From: Pseudofabraea citricarpa
Taxonomy: Eukaryota > Ascomycota > Leotiomycetes > Helotiales > Dermateaceae
Assembly (NCBI GenBank): GCA_029641185.1
Contig: JAPWGK010000002.1
Location: 2,108,001-2,172,000, forward strand
Length of the DNA stretch: 64,000 nucleotides
Direction: 5' to 3'
Under the pieces are notes generated by a model. That model was not told the DNA's origin. It saw nothing but the letters and a program-made list of their open reading frames with translations, and made no database searches. Below, in pieces: positions 11,024-21,617 of the stretch (within the stretch, counting starts at the first letter, position 1; each line of letters starts with the position of its first letter). Position numbers and translations under genes: made by a program.

Positions 11024-12080
11024 GATGAAGGGATTGGTTGGTTGCGTTGATGGAATTGAGTTTGGAGTTTTCTGGATGTGGAATGTCAGTGAGGGTAGAT
11101 GGGAATAAGGTTGTTGAGGAGCGAGGGTCTGGAATTGAGATAGATTGGCAGATGATAATGTGCGCAAGTCAAAGTAAGAATACGATGAAGGTGAAACGGA
11201 CTTACTGGTGAAAGGAAGCTTTGGACTTTTGGGAGGAGGATTGCAGTTTGCAGTTTGCAGTTTGGAGTTGTATGTTGGAGGAAGAAAGAGGAGGGAGATT
11301 GTGTTGAAATAGCCTCTCACGTCTTGTCAGCAGCGTGCAACAAGGTCTTATTAAGCCCCACCATCGCCATCAAAAAGGAGGGGCAGGTTGGGATCGGGAG
11401 CTCTTTTTGCCATGACATCACCCTCTACGTAGCTGAGTAGGTACGTAGCCTTCTTTGATCAGGCTGAAAGTGGAGCACGTGATGGTGATCTCGATTACGT
11501 GGTTGTGATGATGTGAGGAGTCGATCACTTGGGATGACTCGTTTGCTTCTGTACTTTGGTTCTGAATTTGTGGATGGTCAACTCAACTTGTTTTAATAAT
11601 TTAATGTACTTGATGTTTGAGGGTTAACGAGGGCTTCTATAGGTAGGTACCTAGATACCTATACAGAACTCAATATTGCTAACTTACCTAGAGTAGCTGA
11701 AAAGGAGTTTGGTAATCGCACACATATACCTACCTAACACCCTTTCAGGACATTGAAACGTTCGACAAGAGACGACCGCAAGACTGAAACAAACATGTGT
11801 TCTGCAGATTTCTACAAACATGGTAGCCTTCTAGATCAGGCTGAATTATACATCTGCACGTGATCACCGTCGCGTTTTGGCGGAGAGGCTGCCATATAAT
11901 TGGCAGACAGTTGTTGGTCCTCATCTCATCCCAAACGCGACCTTGCTCTTTGGCGTCAAGTGTAATCCTATCCGTCCCATCTTGTTTTGGGGAAGTTCGG
12001 GCTGAAATAAGGATTCTTCTCCTTTTTCTAGCTCTCGTACCATTCCTCAAACTAAACCACAACACGACCTGGACTTCAAC
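11024..12080. other. Divergent promoter region
   Basis: About 1 kb between two divergently transcribed genes, the small MSAQNTGRQSPEPE protein and the Ser-rich coiled-coil protein. A short direct repeat (GCAGTTT, several times near 11243-11265) and runs of GTAGGTACCTA-type sequence near 11640-11660 are visible. No gene is seen. Confidence 0.5.
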
Positions 12081-13299
12081 ATGGCGCCCGATCTTAACTC
12101 GGTACCTCCGTCTCCTCGACCCCTAGCTTCCTCTCCGCAAGTTGTATCGCGGAACCCCTCAAGACGAACCTCTACTCAAGCTGCCCCTCCTTCTTTACCA
12201 CCTGCATCGCCCTCCTTCAACATCCTACCTTCAAATCAATCTGCCGTCAACGCTATCAGTCCTCCTCTAGCTTCACCAAACATGACAACAAGTATGAGCG
12301 CTGGTGCAACCATGGGTATGGTGGGGGATAATACTGGTGTTGGATCTGGTCCTGGGCCTCTGAGACACCCGCGCCCTTTAACAGCTGCCGATCTCCATCT
12401 TCAGCTGGAGAAGGAACAAGAAGCAGTTGTAAGTAATGAGCTGTTATGTTACACATGTTGTGTTGTACTAATCCTCTCAGGTAAATCGGCTTACACGCGA
12501 ATTATCTATGCTTCGAGCAGCTCAGAATGCTTCCGTCGTGTCGAATACCTCCTCGACTTCAACTGGTGTTCCCGATCCAACAGATACAAACCACCTCCTT
12601 TCTGGGCCCTCTCATCCTGTTCCCTCTCAGCGTCGTCACCATCGTTCCTCTTCTAGCACCAGTACTCGAAGCATTACCGGAACATCAGCGAGTCTCAGTA
12701 CAGTTGGAGGAATTGCGGGCAGCATTGCACCATCAACTACAGCAGACCGTCATAGTCGTGGAAACCTTCCACGCCATGATTCGATTCCACAATCACAATC
12801 CATGAGCCGCCAGAACTCGATGACTTCTTCTCGTCGTTCGGGTGCTTCCAGTCCAGCCCCACTGAGCTCAGCTCAAAGCTCATATCAACATCCCGAATTT
12901 CTCCCATATTTCTACCAGCAGAGACCCGCCATGACGCACCACTTATCCGCTGGTCATTCTACAACCCTTTCCAACGGCCCAGACCCATCTCGTAGCCGCA
13001 GAGAGTCTTTGACGCAGGTTCCTACTACTGGACGCTACGAAGAGGCAGCTTTCCACCGTCATGAACTTGAGAGTGTAAAGCGAGAGAATGAAACCCTGAA
13101 GCGACGAATCCGAGAGTTGGAGAGGACTTTGCAAGCGAGGAGACAGAGCGACGCTAGTGTGAACCGTCCACGCAGCGAGAGTGTTAGCACAACTGCAAGC
13201 CATGTGGAGCCTGGTATGGGACGTGGTAGAGATAGAGACAAGGAGAGCGAGGATCCTGTGAGTGTAGGGGAGAGTGCTAGCACTGGTCGCTTAAGATAA
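12081..13299 (+). CDS. Ser/Pro-rich coiled-coil protein, function unknown
   Basis: A 388-residue protein from exons 12081-12428 and 12481-13299, separated by a 52-nt intron (GTAAGT...CTCAG). The N-terminal 95 residues are Ser/Pro-rich and look disordered. A conserved-looking helix follows (PRPLTAADLHLQLEKEQEAV, continuing VNRLTRELSMLRAAQ across the intron), a likely coiled coil. The middle is Ser, Arg and His-rich. A second coiled coil lies near the end (HELESVKRENETLKRRIREL). The C-terminus is charged. There is no catalytic motif. It resembles uncharacterised proteins common in filamentous fungi; a scaffold or cytoskeletal role is only a guess. Confidence 0.85.
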
Positions 13300-14154
13300 C
13301 ATCACTCCTTTTTTATTTTTTTTACGAACTTTTCTTTCATGTCTGTGTGCGTTCTTTCAGCGAATGGATAGTTTGGGATTAGGGTCTGGCAAAAAAACAA
13401 ATTGAAATGGGCGCAGCTCGGATGGCGTTTTGAGCTCTGGTACTTTTACGTATCTAACAGGGAGGTCTTCTCTTATAGGGATAGAAATTTGAAAGCTAAG
13501 ACAATAAAGGTCTTTTTGTTCTTACATATATAAGGCTTTTGAGGATGTGACATGTTATATTCTTATAAGTATATCTATAAAGTTTTCTAGTATCTTTGCT
13601 CTAAGTAGTTGAGGTTAAGATCTTTATTCACGCCCTTTATTTCTATCTGTTTAAAACTTGTTCAAACTAACCTAGATATAAATTATTAATCAGAATATAT
13701 AATACACTAACATAATTTATTAAAAGTAGATATATTCCAAGGCTTTATAACTACTTCTTATATTTCAAGTTATAGAAACTGCTAACATATTATAACATGG
13801 AATATAAAAGGTAGCAATACAAATTAAGTGATATAGTCTGAAATTCCAAAGGTGCCCACTTTTTCTGCTTGGAAATCATCTAATTAAGAGGCTGAAAAGT
13901 GAAAGACATAAACCAAGATTTGAGTGATACTCCCCAAAATCTCGCTGATCGCTTACTGCTTCTTTAATTCTTCGTCTACCTAGACTTTGCTGCAAAGTTC
14001 AGACTGCACATGCTAAGACGCATTCTGCATCTGCATCTCCATTGAATGAGCGTTTAACATTTTACATATATTGCTTTTCTTTTAAAAACAGTACCCAGCT
14101 GCTTTCGCACTACACTGCTAGATCTCTCTCGCACATCTGTAAACTGCTATCTCG

Positions 14155-14640
14155 TACGAGTGACAACCGGATGGGAGATGACAACCGGACGGTTCGTGAC
14201 AAGAAGAGTTGTAATTTAGGAGAAAACCGAGGTCGGATAGTTGTAAGACTTGTACGAAGACGGTTTATGTCTATGGGACTACTTTGTGATAAGCTCTTAA
14301 AGCATCTGCCCTGCCGGTAAATTGCGATATTATAAAACTAATAACCGAATTATAGATGATAACCAGATAGTATATAATAAGAAGAGTTGTAAGTTAGGAG
14401 AAAACCGAGGTTAGACGGTTGTAAGACTCATAGGAAGACGGTCTTTGGGTCTGCCCTGCCGGTTAATTAGGATATCGTAAGATTGACAACCGGATTGTAG
14501 AGGACAACCGGACGCTACGTGACAACAGGAGTCATAAGTTAGAAGGAAATCAAGGTCGGACGGTTGTATGACTCGTAGGAAGACGGTCTGTGAGTCTATG
14601 AGATTGCTTTGTGATACGTCCTATGAACATCTTAGCCCGA
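14155..14640. repeat. Three diverged tandem repeat units with RIP-like differences
   Basis: Units start near 14161, 14339 and 14482. Each carries an ACAACCGGA-type motif twice, then an AGAAGAGTTGTAA block, a GAGAAAACCGAGGT block and a GGAAGACGGT block. The middle copy differs from the outer ones mainly by C to T and G to A (for example GACAACCGG to GATAACCAG). Confidence 0.7.
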
Positions 14641-14754
14641 TCAATTGCCTGCTGCTCTCTCGTCTGAGAGTTAACCGTCTGGGGGTTGTTGAAAGACTGG
14701 CTCGGACTTGGGGCTATTTATACTTGCTCAGAAAGAGAGGACTCGGTGTATGCA

Positions 14755-15010
14755 CGTGATATGCTGAGGGAGCAGAAGGAGGGAGGTTCGGGTTTGGTAT
14801 AATATATACAAGGTGAAAAGGGGAGGACTCGATATATTCACATCATATGTAGAGAGAAAAAAGTTGGGGAGGTTTGGCTTCGGCTTCGGCTTTATATATA
14901 CACGCTCATGAAGAAGAAAGATCAGAGAAGAACTCAATATACTTGTATGGTATATAAAATGAGGAGAGGAGGGAATTTCGGCTTCGGCTTAATATATACA
15001 CGCTTAGAAA
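14755..15010. repeat. Short diverged tandem repeats with a CGGCTT-TATATATACACGCT core
   Basis: Three to four imperfect copies of a unit of about 90-110 bp are present. Cores lie near 14790-14815, 14875-14910 and 14980-15008, each with a GG-rich stretch followed by a TATATATACA segment. Confidence 0.55.
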
Positions 15011-15100
15011 GATCAGGCTCCGTTGGTTAATGGTTTGATTTATGCCTGACATAAACCCTCGCCCCCTAACAATTATCTTGCTACACTCGCATCTACACCT

Positions 15101-15530
15101 TCAAAGTTTTGACTTGACCGCAGCGCCTCTATCGTCATTCGTAGGTTCCGAATCAGCAGTCTCAGCCTTCAAACTAACAGGGTCACCCAATTGACTTGGA
15201 TTCTCATCCAACTTTTGCAATGCCTTTTGTCGAAGAGTCTTGTGTCCGCCATTAGCCCCTGCTCCTTTACCCTTTCCATCGGCATCGCCTTCTGTTGGTG
15301 CTGGTGCTGCATTCTGGATATTTTTCTGCAAAGAGGACGCTGAAGATGCACCCCTGTCTTGGTCCGTCGGCTCGCTGTTCGACGTCTCTGCTTTCAAGGA
15401 CACCGGATCGCCGAGCTGAGAGGGGTTGGTTTTGTTGGTTTGAAGAGCGGTTTCGCGGAGGGTTTTCTTAGGCTTGTAAGATCAGTACTATGCGGTTGAA
15501 GGTGACTTGTTGACTTACTGAAGAAGCCAT
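15101..15530 (-). CDS. Small conserved fungal protein with duplicated NPSQLGDPVSLKAE motif
   Basis: A 127-residue hydrophilic protein. Model: complement of 15519-15530 and 15101-15472, with a 46-nt intron (GTAAGT...AAG) after only four codons (MASS). The motif NPSQLGDPVSLKAET-SEPT-DRGA occurs twice, at about residues 20-45 and 95-122. The two copies are separated by an Ala/Gly/Lys-rich spacer and a basic HKTLRQKALQKLDE block, itself similar to the KKTLRETALQT block before copy one. So the whole protein is an internal duplication. Proteins with this motif are small, hydrophilic and fungus-specific; their function is not known to me. Confidence 0.82.
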
Positions 15531-16714
15531 ATTTGAATGCTTTGATTAAGTTTTCTATTTATCTTAACTATGACTGTAAAAATGATACGGATGTATATTA
15601 CAGGTTTGCAAACTGATTGCGATCATTACCTATCAGTTGGTTTTGTAGTATTAATACAAGGGCATGTGATAATCCCAAGTACGATTTTATCGATGACGCG
15701 GTGGAAGTTGTAAGGATCACCGACCTTTGCAAGCGGAATAGCTTCTTATGCTAAACGAAGACTAGAAATAGGGGCCCCGTGGGGTTGACTCGCTAAACCC
15801 CGGGCCAGCTGATTGATCTACTTTGCAGGAACTTAAGTATCGCATTTAACTTGTGTCGGGTTTTTGAAGACTTGTTTGCTTGGAATTCGGTGGCTAGCGA
15901 AAGCTTTTGCTTGTTGAAATACGTGATTAATCGAATATACTTGGGTACCTACTAATTTCAGTCAAGTATCCGACTAAGCTTTGAATTTGAAGCTCTCTTG
16001 TATCCTACTTTTGCGACGACTTGCTAATAACCTTTGCAGATGTTAATGCTATCTAAGTCTCTATATTCCTAGCTATTAAGAACACAACTTCATTACATAG
16101 ATACTTCAATTACAGGTGTAAATTGAAACACTAATTTTCTCTGGAACAATTCTAACATCACCATAGTGTTGCTGAACAAACCTGTACTTTAGTTGAAAGT
16201 CGCTTTTTACTTACTGTTGGAATAATAGTCAAACAAGGCACGTGGTACGCTAGTGCCTATATAAGGCCTCCTCCTGTAGCTCCTCTTCCAATTGAACAAC
16301 CATCTTACATCAATCATTACGAGCCACCACAGTGAATCACTGTATTGACCTTATGATATCGGAGGATACCGACACTTACATTTGATTCATTTTTCAACCA
16401 TGCGCGACTTATGCAGGCAACGTCATTTTAATTTTGTGTTGCGACTTTCGTTGTCTACTAAGAGAAAATAACCAATAAAACAACACATAATAATTTACGA
16501 AGTAACTTAGTGATACGTCAAAGGAAGTGGCTATGTTCAGAACGCCTTGTCGCTTACTGCAGAACATGGGTGTTTCGCCAATGAACGAACCTCCCTTGTG
16601 TTCAGCCTTATCAGCTCATATGCAAGCCATATAAGGTTCAGCTGAATTGAGAACTTCAAGAAACCCAAACATGAATGGTTTCTTTTCAAACCTGAATCAA
16701 TTGTTTTCTTGAGC
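15531..16714. other. Divergent intergenic region
   Basis: This gap carries the promoters of the duplicated-motif protein (minus) and the HeLo-like/pseudokinase gene (plus). No gene is seen. A CT-rich stretch with a TATA-like TATATAAGG lies near 16257-16266, but about 450 bp from the next start codon. Confidence 0.5.
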
Positions 16715-18358
16715 ATGGAGACTGGGGCTCTTACAACCGATGTCGGTGAGTTACTGCTCGCTTTTAAAGGAGCAGTAAACGGCTATGTACCCATCAAGGC
16801 AATCATAGAAAACGACAACGGCTCACAACATCTGGCCTTACGATATTTCGTCGAAAAACAGAAGCTGATCCTTTGGGGGCTGCACTTTAACGTCGATGAA
16901 GAAAAGTGTACTTTCCAAATCGAATCCAATCACACACAGCAGGTTATAGCTGCAATTCTAGCAGAGATACAAGTGACTCATGCTATAGCACTACCATACG
17001 TATCTCGATACAGTACAGGTATCACACAGCCAATTCAGCAGACTGCACAAGATGGGGCGGGCTATTTGAGAAGCTGGGCAAAAAAGGCCAAAGCAAAAAG
17101 TGGCATTCGCAAAACCCGCCATGGCACCCGATGGACTGTCAAAGACAAAGCCAAATTTGAGCAGCTGGTAAATAGGCTCACAAAACTCAATACTGATCTA
17201 TACAATATCATTCAAGTCCAAGACGCTCAATTACTGGATAAAGCTCTTATATCCGCTGTCATCGCTTCGCTCGATGACGCAGAATCCCTAGATACACTAC
17301 AGGATATCAAGTCTCAACAGACGGAAAAAGCATCTCTCTTTGGCCTAAGTGCTAAGGTTAAGAGGTTACTTCTTTCTTCTGATTCAGATGCAGCCAAATG
17401 GACTATTCATGTACCCGCCTCATCCATTACTCTTGCACCTGCTACGACAAACAATACATCTACTCAGGCTGGATACTATGATTCTCCAGGTGGGACGATT
17501 ATACCTATTTGGGTTGAATGGAAAGTTTTACAACCACAACTATCAGCCATGGACAAAGATCGCATGCGACAACGTATATTGGCTCTTAGTGCTGCCTTAT
17601 CCACCGCGGCAAAGCAGCACTCCCAATTCCTCATACCTTCATGCGTTGGAACCTACGAGGACAGAGAATACGCACCAAACTTTCTTGGCCAGTATCGGAT
17701 AGGATACATTTTTCAAGTACCAGCAGAAGTTGGGAGTGGGGCACAGAGATATTCCCTTCACGATATCATCACGCGGTCGGCTCAAGTCCATGATCGATAC
17801 CCACTCGGAACTAGATTCCAGCTTGCTAAGAGCCTTGCCATCTCTCTGTCGCTACTACATGCTTGCAGCTGGCTTCATAAAGGGTTTCGCAGCCAAAATA
17901 TAATCTTTGCTTCATCTACACCCGATGTCTCCATATCTCGGCCGATGGTAACTGGATTCGAATACTCCCACCCACACAATGGCGACTCGGCCAGTACGCA
18001 GTGGCTGCCAGAACCAGAGGTTGCCATATACCAGCACCCCGAAATTGGCCAAGAATTTCAAAAAATGCACGATGTGTACAGCTTAGGTGTTGTTCTGTTT
18101 GAAATTGCGCTCTGGCGACCGCTTATTGATCTCAAGTCGAAGAAAATAAAGAAAAGCGCAACGCGGCAGGCAGTGCGAGACTTCTTGCTTAATAATTTGG
18201 TTTCGCTGCGGGGGCTGGTTGGTGATATCTACACTGATGTTGTGAAAACATGCTTGACATGTTCCTTTGTTCAACATACTACTTCTTCGGGCCATGTCTC
18301 GTTTGAGCAGGCTTTCTTTAGTGAGGTAGTTCAAAAATTGGATAGTTGTAAAGCTTAA
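16715..18358 (+). CDS. HeLo-like domain plus pseudokinase protein (fungal MLKL-like architecture)
   Basis: Predicted cell-death or incompatibility factor in one exon, 547 residues. The N-terminal ~110 residues resemble the helical HeLo/prion-inhibition domain, with a helix ending in EKQKLILWGLHFNV. A Lys-rich linker follows (about 125-150). The C-terminal half is a kinase-like domain: AKSLAISLSLLHACSWLH, then HKGFRSQNIIF in place of HRDxxxxN (about residue 387), GFE in place of DFG (about 414) and DVYSLGVVLFEIALW (about 452). The catalytic Asp is absent, so it should be a pseudokinase; this family typically has HKxxRSxN. The architecture parallels plant and animal MLKL. The ATG at 16715 is used; the N-terminus is shorter than in typical HeLo domains, so an upstream exon could be missing. 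Confidence 0.8.
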   Translation: METGALTTDVGELLLAFKGAVNGYVPIKAIIENDNGSQHLALRYFVEKQKLILWGLHFNVDEEKCTFQIESNHTQQVIAAILAEIQVTHAIALPYVSRYSTGITQPIQQTAQDGAGYLRSWAKKAKAKSGIRKTRHGTRWTVKDKAKFEQLVNRLTKLNTDLYNIIQVQDAQLLDKALISAVIASLDDAESLDTLQDIKSQQTEKASLFGLSAKVKRLLLSSDSDAAKWTIHVPASSITLAPATTNNTSTQAGYYDSPGGTIIPIWVEWKVLQPQLSAMDKDRMRQRILALSAALSTAAKQHSQFLIPSCVGTYEDREYAPNFLGQYRIGYIFQVPAEVGSGAQRYSLHDIITRSAQVHDRYPLGTRFQLAKSLAISLSLLHACSWLHKGFRSQNIIFASSTPDVSISRPMVTGFEYSHPHNGDSASTQWLPEPEVAIYQHPEIGQEFQKMHDVYSLGVVLFEIALWRPLIDLKSKKIKKSATRQAVRDFLLNNLVSLRGLVGDIYTDVVKTCLTCSFVQHTTSSGHVSFEQAFFSEVVQKLDSCKA

Positions 18359-18551
18359 TAATTATATAGAATCCAAAAGATTTCCTAAGAATCTATACGT
18401 CATATATATATATTCCCACATTGATATAAACGATACTACAAGTAGTCTATTACAAAAGATGAACATTACCTTCCCACAGGTGATATATATCGCGTTACTA
18501 TAAGCTTATCATATTATTATCATTGTTGTTGTTGTTATTATTATTTAAAGT

Positions 18552-18640
18552 TCTGTTGTCAGTTCTAATACTGTTGTCAGCTGTATTACTGTTGTCAGCT
18601 GTATTACTGTTGTCAGCTGTATTACTGTTGTCAGTTATGA
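18552..18640. repeat. 18-bp minisatellite
   Basis: The unit CTGTTGTCAGCTGTATTA occurs three times exactly (18571, 18589, 18607) with imperfect copies on each side. It lies in the 3' flank of the HeLo-like gene, just after an ATT/GTT-rich tract. Confidence 0.9.
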
Positions 18641-19762
18641 AAACAAGCAATATTTTACAGGTAAAACACATGCCCTTTGCTGATTTTAATATAACTTCCA
18701 CTCCCAACTATACACCTGCATATCTGTACGCCTACACATCTATACCATGCACACACACACTCTCTCATCGTCATCTTGTGCCGATATTTGCAGTTACGGG
18801 GCAAACTTTTACCGGCCGCCGCTCTTATATATTCCCAAGACAGGCACTCGCTACGGCTTTTTAGTGTGGCCAATCACTTAGCTTGGGAAGTATGCTCTCA
18901 AGCAGTGCTAAGCACTTGTTAATACCTAAAGTCTATGGTATCGACGCTAAAAGTCGCAACAACTAATCCAAGGGATAAGACTTGACAAATTCTAGACTCA
19001 GAGATCCCCATACATAGCATGATAAATATTCTAATAAAAAATCAAAGAAAAAAAGCGCCATTCCATTATGCAATTCTTTCTACTCCGAACCTTAGAAGAA
19101 TCAAATGACCTACAGCCTATTTAATCATGTACAAGTGCTTTGTGACTCTTCAGACTGTTAGTCGCTTAAGCACTTGGCTATTTGTGAAGAGAAAAGGCAC
19201 CCAGGTAATTAAATCCAAATAGAAAGCATAGCTATCTTTTCTGATATTATAGGTAGATAGTCAATGCCTGCAGTACTTGTATAGGAACACCCTGACTAAT
19301 CATGTCAAGCTTTGCCAATACTAGCGAAGCATTCAACCGTCATGTCTGGGCAGGCCTGGGCAACGCGTCCAACCAAAAACTAGCCACAGCAGTGTCGATC
19401 CGGAACGAGGTGCCACGAATAAGCAATCACGCCTGGTCAAGATGAAACTGTAATTCCATCGAAATTGAGCTTGGCGCACGCAATTCTGCGTTTTGACGGG
19501 TGCACAATGCCATTCCAAGTTTTCTTGGTATTATTTGCCAAGGTGACGTCAGCCACACCCCCCAGTCTGTGCGCTCCATCTCCATGCACACTAGCGAGCT
19601 GGCAAAGCAAACAAATACCTGACAACAACCCGCCGATGGCTTAAGAAGTCATATCTCCCTTCGTTATTTGTCTCTCCTCCTTCATCAACATCCTCAGGGT
19701 TGAACTGAGCGCTCTCTCTCTCTTGATCCCACCCTCTCCACTTCTCAGATCGCATCATCAAG
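18641..19762. other. Intergenic region upstream of the PAP2 gene
   Basis: About 1.1 kb without a supportable gene. It contains one copy of a dispersed fragment (19256-19370, listed separately). The last 150 bp before 19763 are CT-rich, as expected of a fungal promoter and leader. Confidence 0.5.
19256..19370 (+). repeat. Copy 1 of a dispersed 5'-gene fragment (partner at 40676-40790, inverted)
   Basis: About 70 bp from 19299 match the minus strand of 40745-40676 with one mismatch. An open frame from ATG at 19302 would begin MSSFANTSEAFNRH in both copies. Upstream of the ATG the similarity continues weakly, mostly with C/T and G/A differences. Downstream the copies diverge after GGGCAACGCG. 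This copy has no further supported coding sequence. Confidence 0.75.
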
Positions 19763-20984
19763 ATGGGACTCTTTACGCGACGACAGCCCGAGGCACATGC
19801 CGCTCCTAACAATGGACATGGGCATGTTAAGCATGAGAAAGCCGCCCGCCATGGCCGCAAGGAACCACACATCACGAACATGAGCAGCAAGCCATCTTTC
19901 GGTCAATGGCTGAAGGTCACTTGGCTTGATATCCTTACTATGGCTGCCATGGGAGTTATCGGTCTGGGAGTAAGTTCGCCATCAATTAACCACCTCGCTT
20001 CCATACTGACAGGCAATCCAGGTTTACGAAGCTCATCCTGCACCATCTCGATCATTTCCAGTTTATTTCCAGGATGGCGAGATTGTCTATCCTCAATTCG
20101 CATACCCCATGCGAAACGAGATTGTTCCTATCTGGGCTGCCGCACTCCTCGCCGCACTTGTTCCTATTTTCGTCTTCTTGGTCTGCCAGATCCGCGTCCG
20201 CTCATTTTGGGATGTCAACAACGCCGTTATTGGTCTTCTCTACTCCCTCATCACCGCAGCAGTCTTTCAAGTCTTTCTCAAGTGGTTGATTGGTGGCCTT
20301 CGCCCTCATTTCCTGACGGTTTGCAAACCCAATATTCCAGTAACGACTGCACAAGAGACTGGCAATGGATTGAACATGATCATGTATGATCGTACCATCT
20401 GCACTGGAGACCAAGATGAGATTGATGATTCCCTTGAGTCCTTCCCATCTGGTCACTCGACTGCAGCATTCGCTGGATTCGTCTTTCTCTACTTATATCT
20501 CAACGCAAAGCTCAAGGTCTGGTCCAATTATCATCCAGCAATGTGGAAATTGATTGTCACTTATGCTCCAATTCTTGGTGCAACCCTCATCGCAGGTGCT
20601 CTTACTATTGATGAGTATCACAACTGGTATGACTGTGTGGCAGGTGCCATCATCGGAACTGTCATGGCTTTCAGTGCTTACAGAATGGTCTACGCCTCCA
20701 TCTGGGACTGGCGTACCAACCATATCCCACTTAACCGTAGTGTGCCATTCCCTGGTGCAGCTGCTGGTGCCGAATTGGAAAATGCTGTCTTCACCCATCA
20801 AGTCGGCTGGGGTACTGGTGCTGGATACGGACATGGGCACCACCGTGGCAACGGAGGAATGGTTCAAGGTGGTGAGATTCCAAACAAGGAATATGCTCAC
20901 GGAAGTGGAGTTGGGAGAAAACCAGTCGCTGGCGGTTCCAATGGAGTTGGTGGCCACTATAATGGCTCAGACAACATTGTCTAA
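19763..20984 (+). CDS. PAP2-superfamily lipid phosphatase (diacylglycerol pyrophosphate phosphatase-like)
   Basis: Membrane phosphatase probably acting on phosphatidic acid or diacylglycerol pyrophosphate, like yeast Dpp1/Lpp1. Exons 19763-19969 and 20022-20984 (52-nt intron, GTAAGT...CCAG) give 389 residues. There are about six transmembrane segments. The phosphatase motifs are KWLIGGLRP (about residue 156-164), FPSGHST (about 210) and EYHNWYD (about 268). In the third motif the usual Ser-Arg before x5-H is replaced by Ala-Leu (GALTIDEYHNWYD). The His and Asp of that motif are kept, so activity is likely but not certain. The N-terminus is His/Lys-rich and the last 70 residues are Gly/His-rich. 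Not clearly linked to its recognition-gene neighbours. Confidence 0.9.
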
Positions 20985-21617
20985 ATGATTGACGATGAAA
21001 AACTTAATCAAAACATTAAACGACCTTTCGTCCTTCTTCTTCTAAGGTATTGGAGCATGGCGTGGAGCATTTGGCGATGGATTCTTCTCTCCTGGCCAAT
21101 AATTTAAGGCATTCAGGAATTTCAATAATCAATTATTCTAATTTGGCAGAATAGCAAAGCAAAATATACCCCCTCAAATTCTGAATGAAAATAGTCTTTC
21201 TTTATACCCCTCTATATTTGAAAACGTTTGTACAAATTTTGGTCATATTCTAAGAGCAATCTATCGTCAGAGGAAACATCCCGAGTAGAAAAATATGGAG
21301 AGGAATTAATAGATCAATGATAAATTATTATCCTTTGGAACTTGACTGAAAAAGTTTTCATACCTTTTATATACGCCAAGCAAGTTATGATTGGCTTTAA
21401 GACTTGACTGTCAATGAATGACTCGGATGAACCCATAATAATTTCTTGAGTTGCTTTATTTCGCTTGTTTGCTGTGTGCCATAGCCAAGCTGACCCCACC
21501 TTTATGATCCAACCATCTTGAGTCCACAATTGATGTTTTTCCTTTGCTAAAAACAATGAATTATGTATCTTGGTGAATAAACACAGTCGCAACCCTCGAT
21601 CCTGTAATTTATGCTAA
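20985..21617. other. Intergenic region
   Basis: This gap holds the 3' flank of the PAP2 gene and the promoter of the HET gene. A 92-codon minus-strand frame (21314-21592) has no motifs and is not called. Confidence 0.5.

Larger units (their letters stand above)
13300..15100. other. AT-rich, repeat-bearing intergenic region
   Basis: No gene is recognised. It begins with the 3' UTR of the coiled-coil gene, then very AT-rich sequence (13540-13830). It next holds two groups of diverged repeats, listed separately. Such composition suits a decayed repeat tract. Confidence 0.6.
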
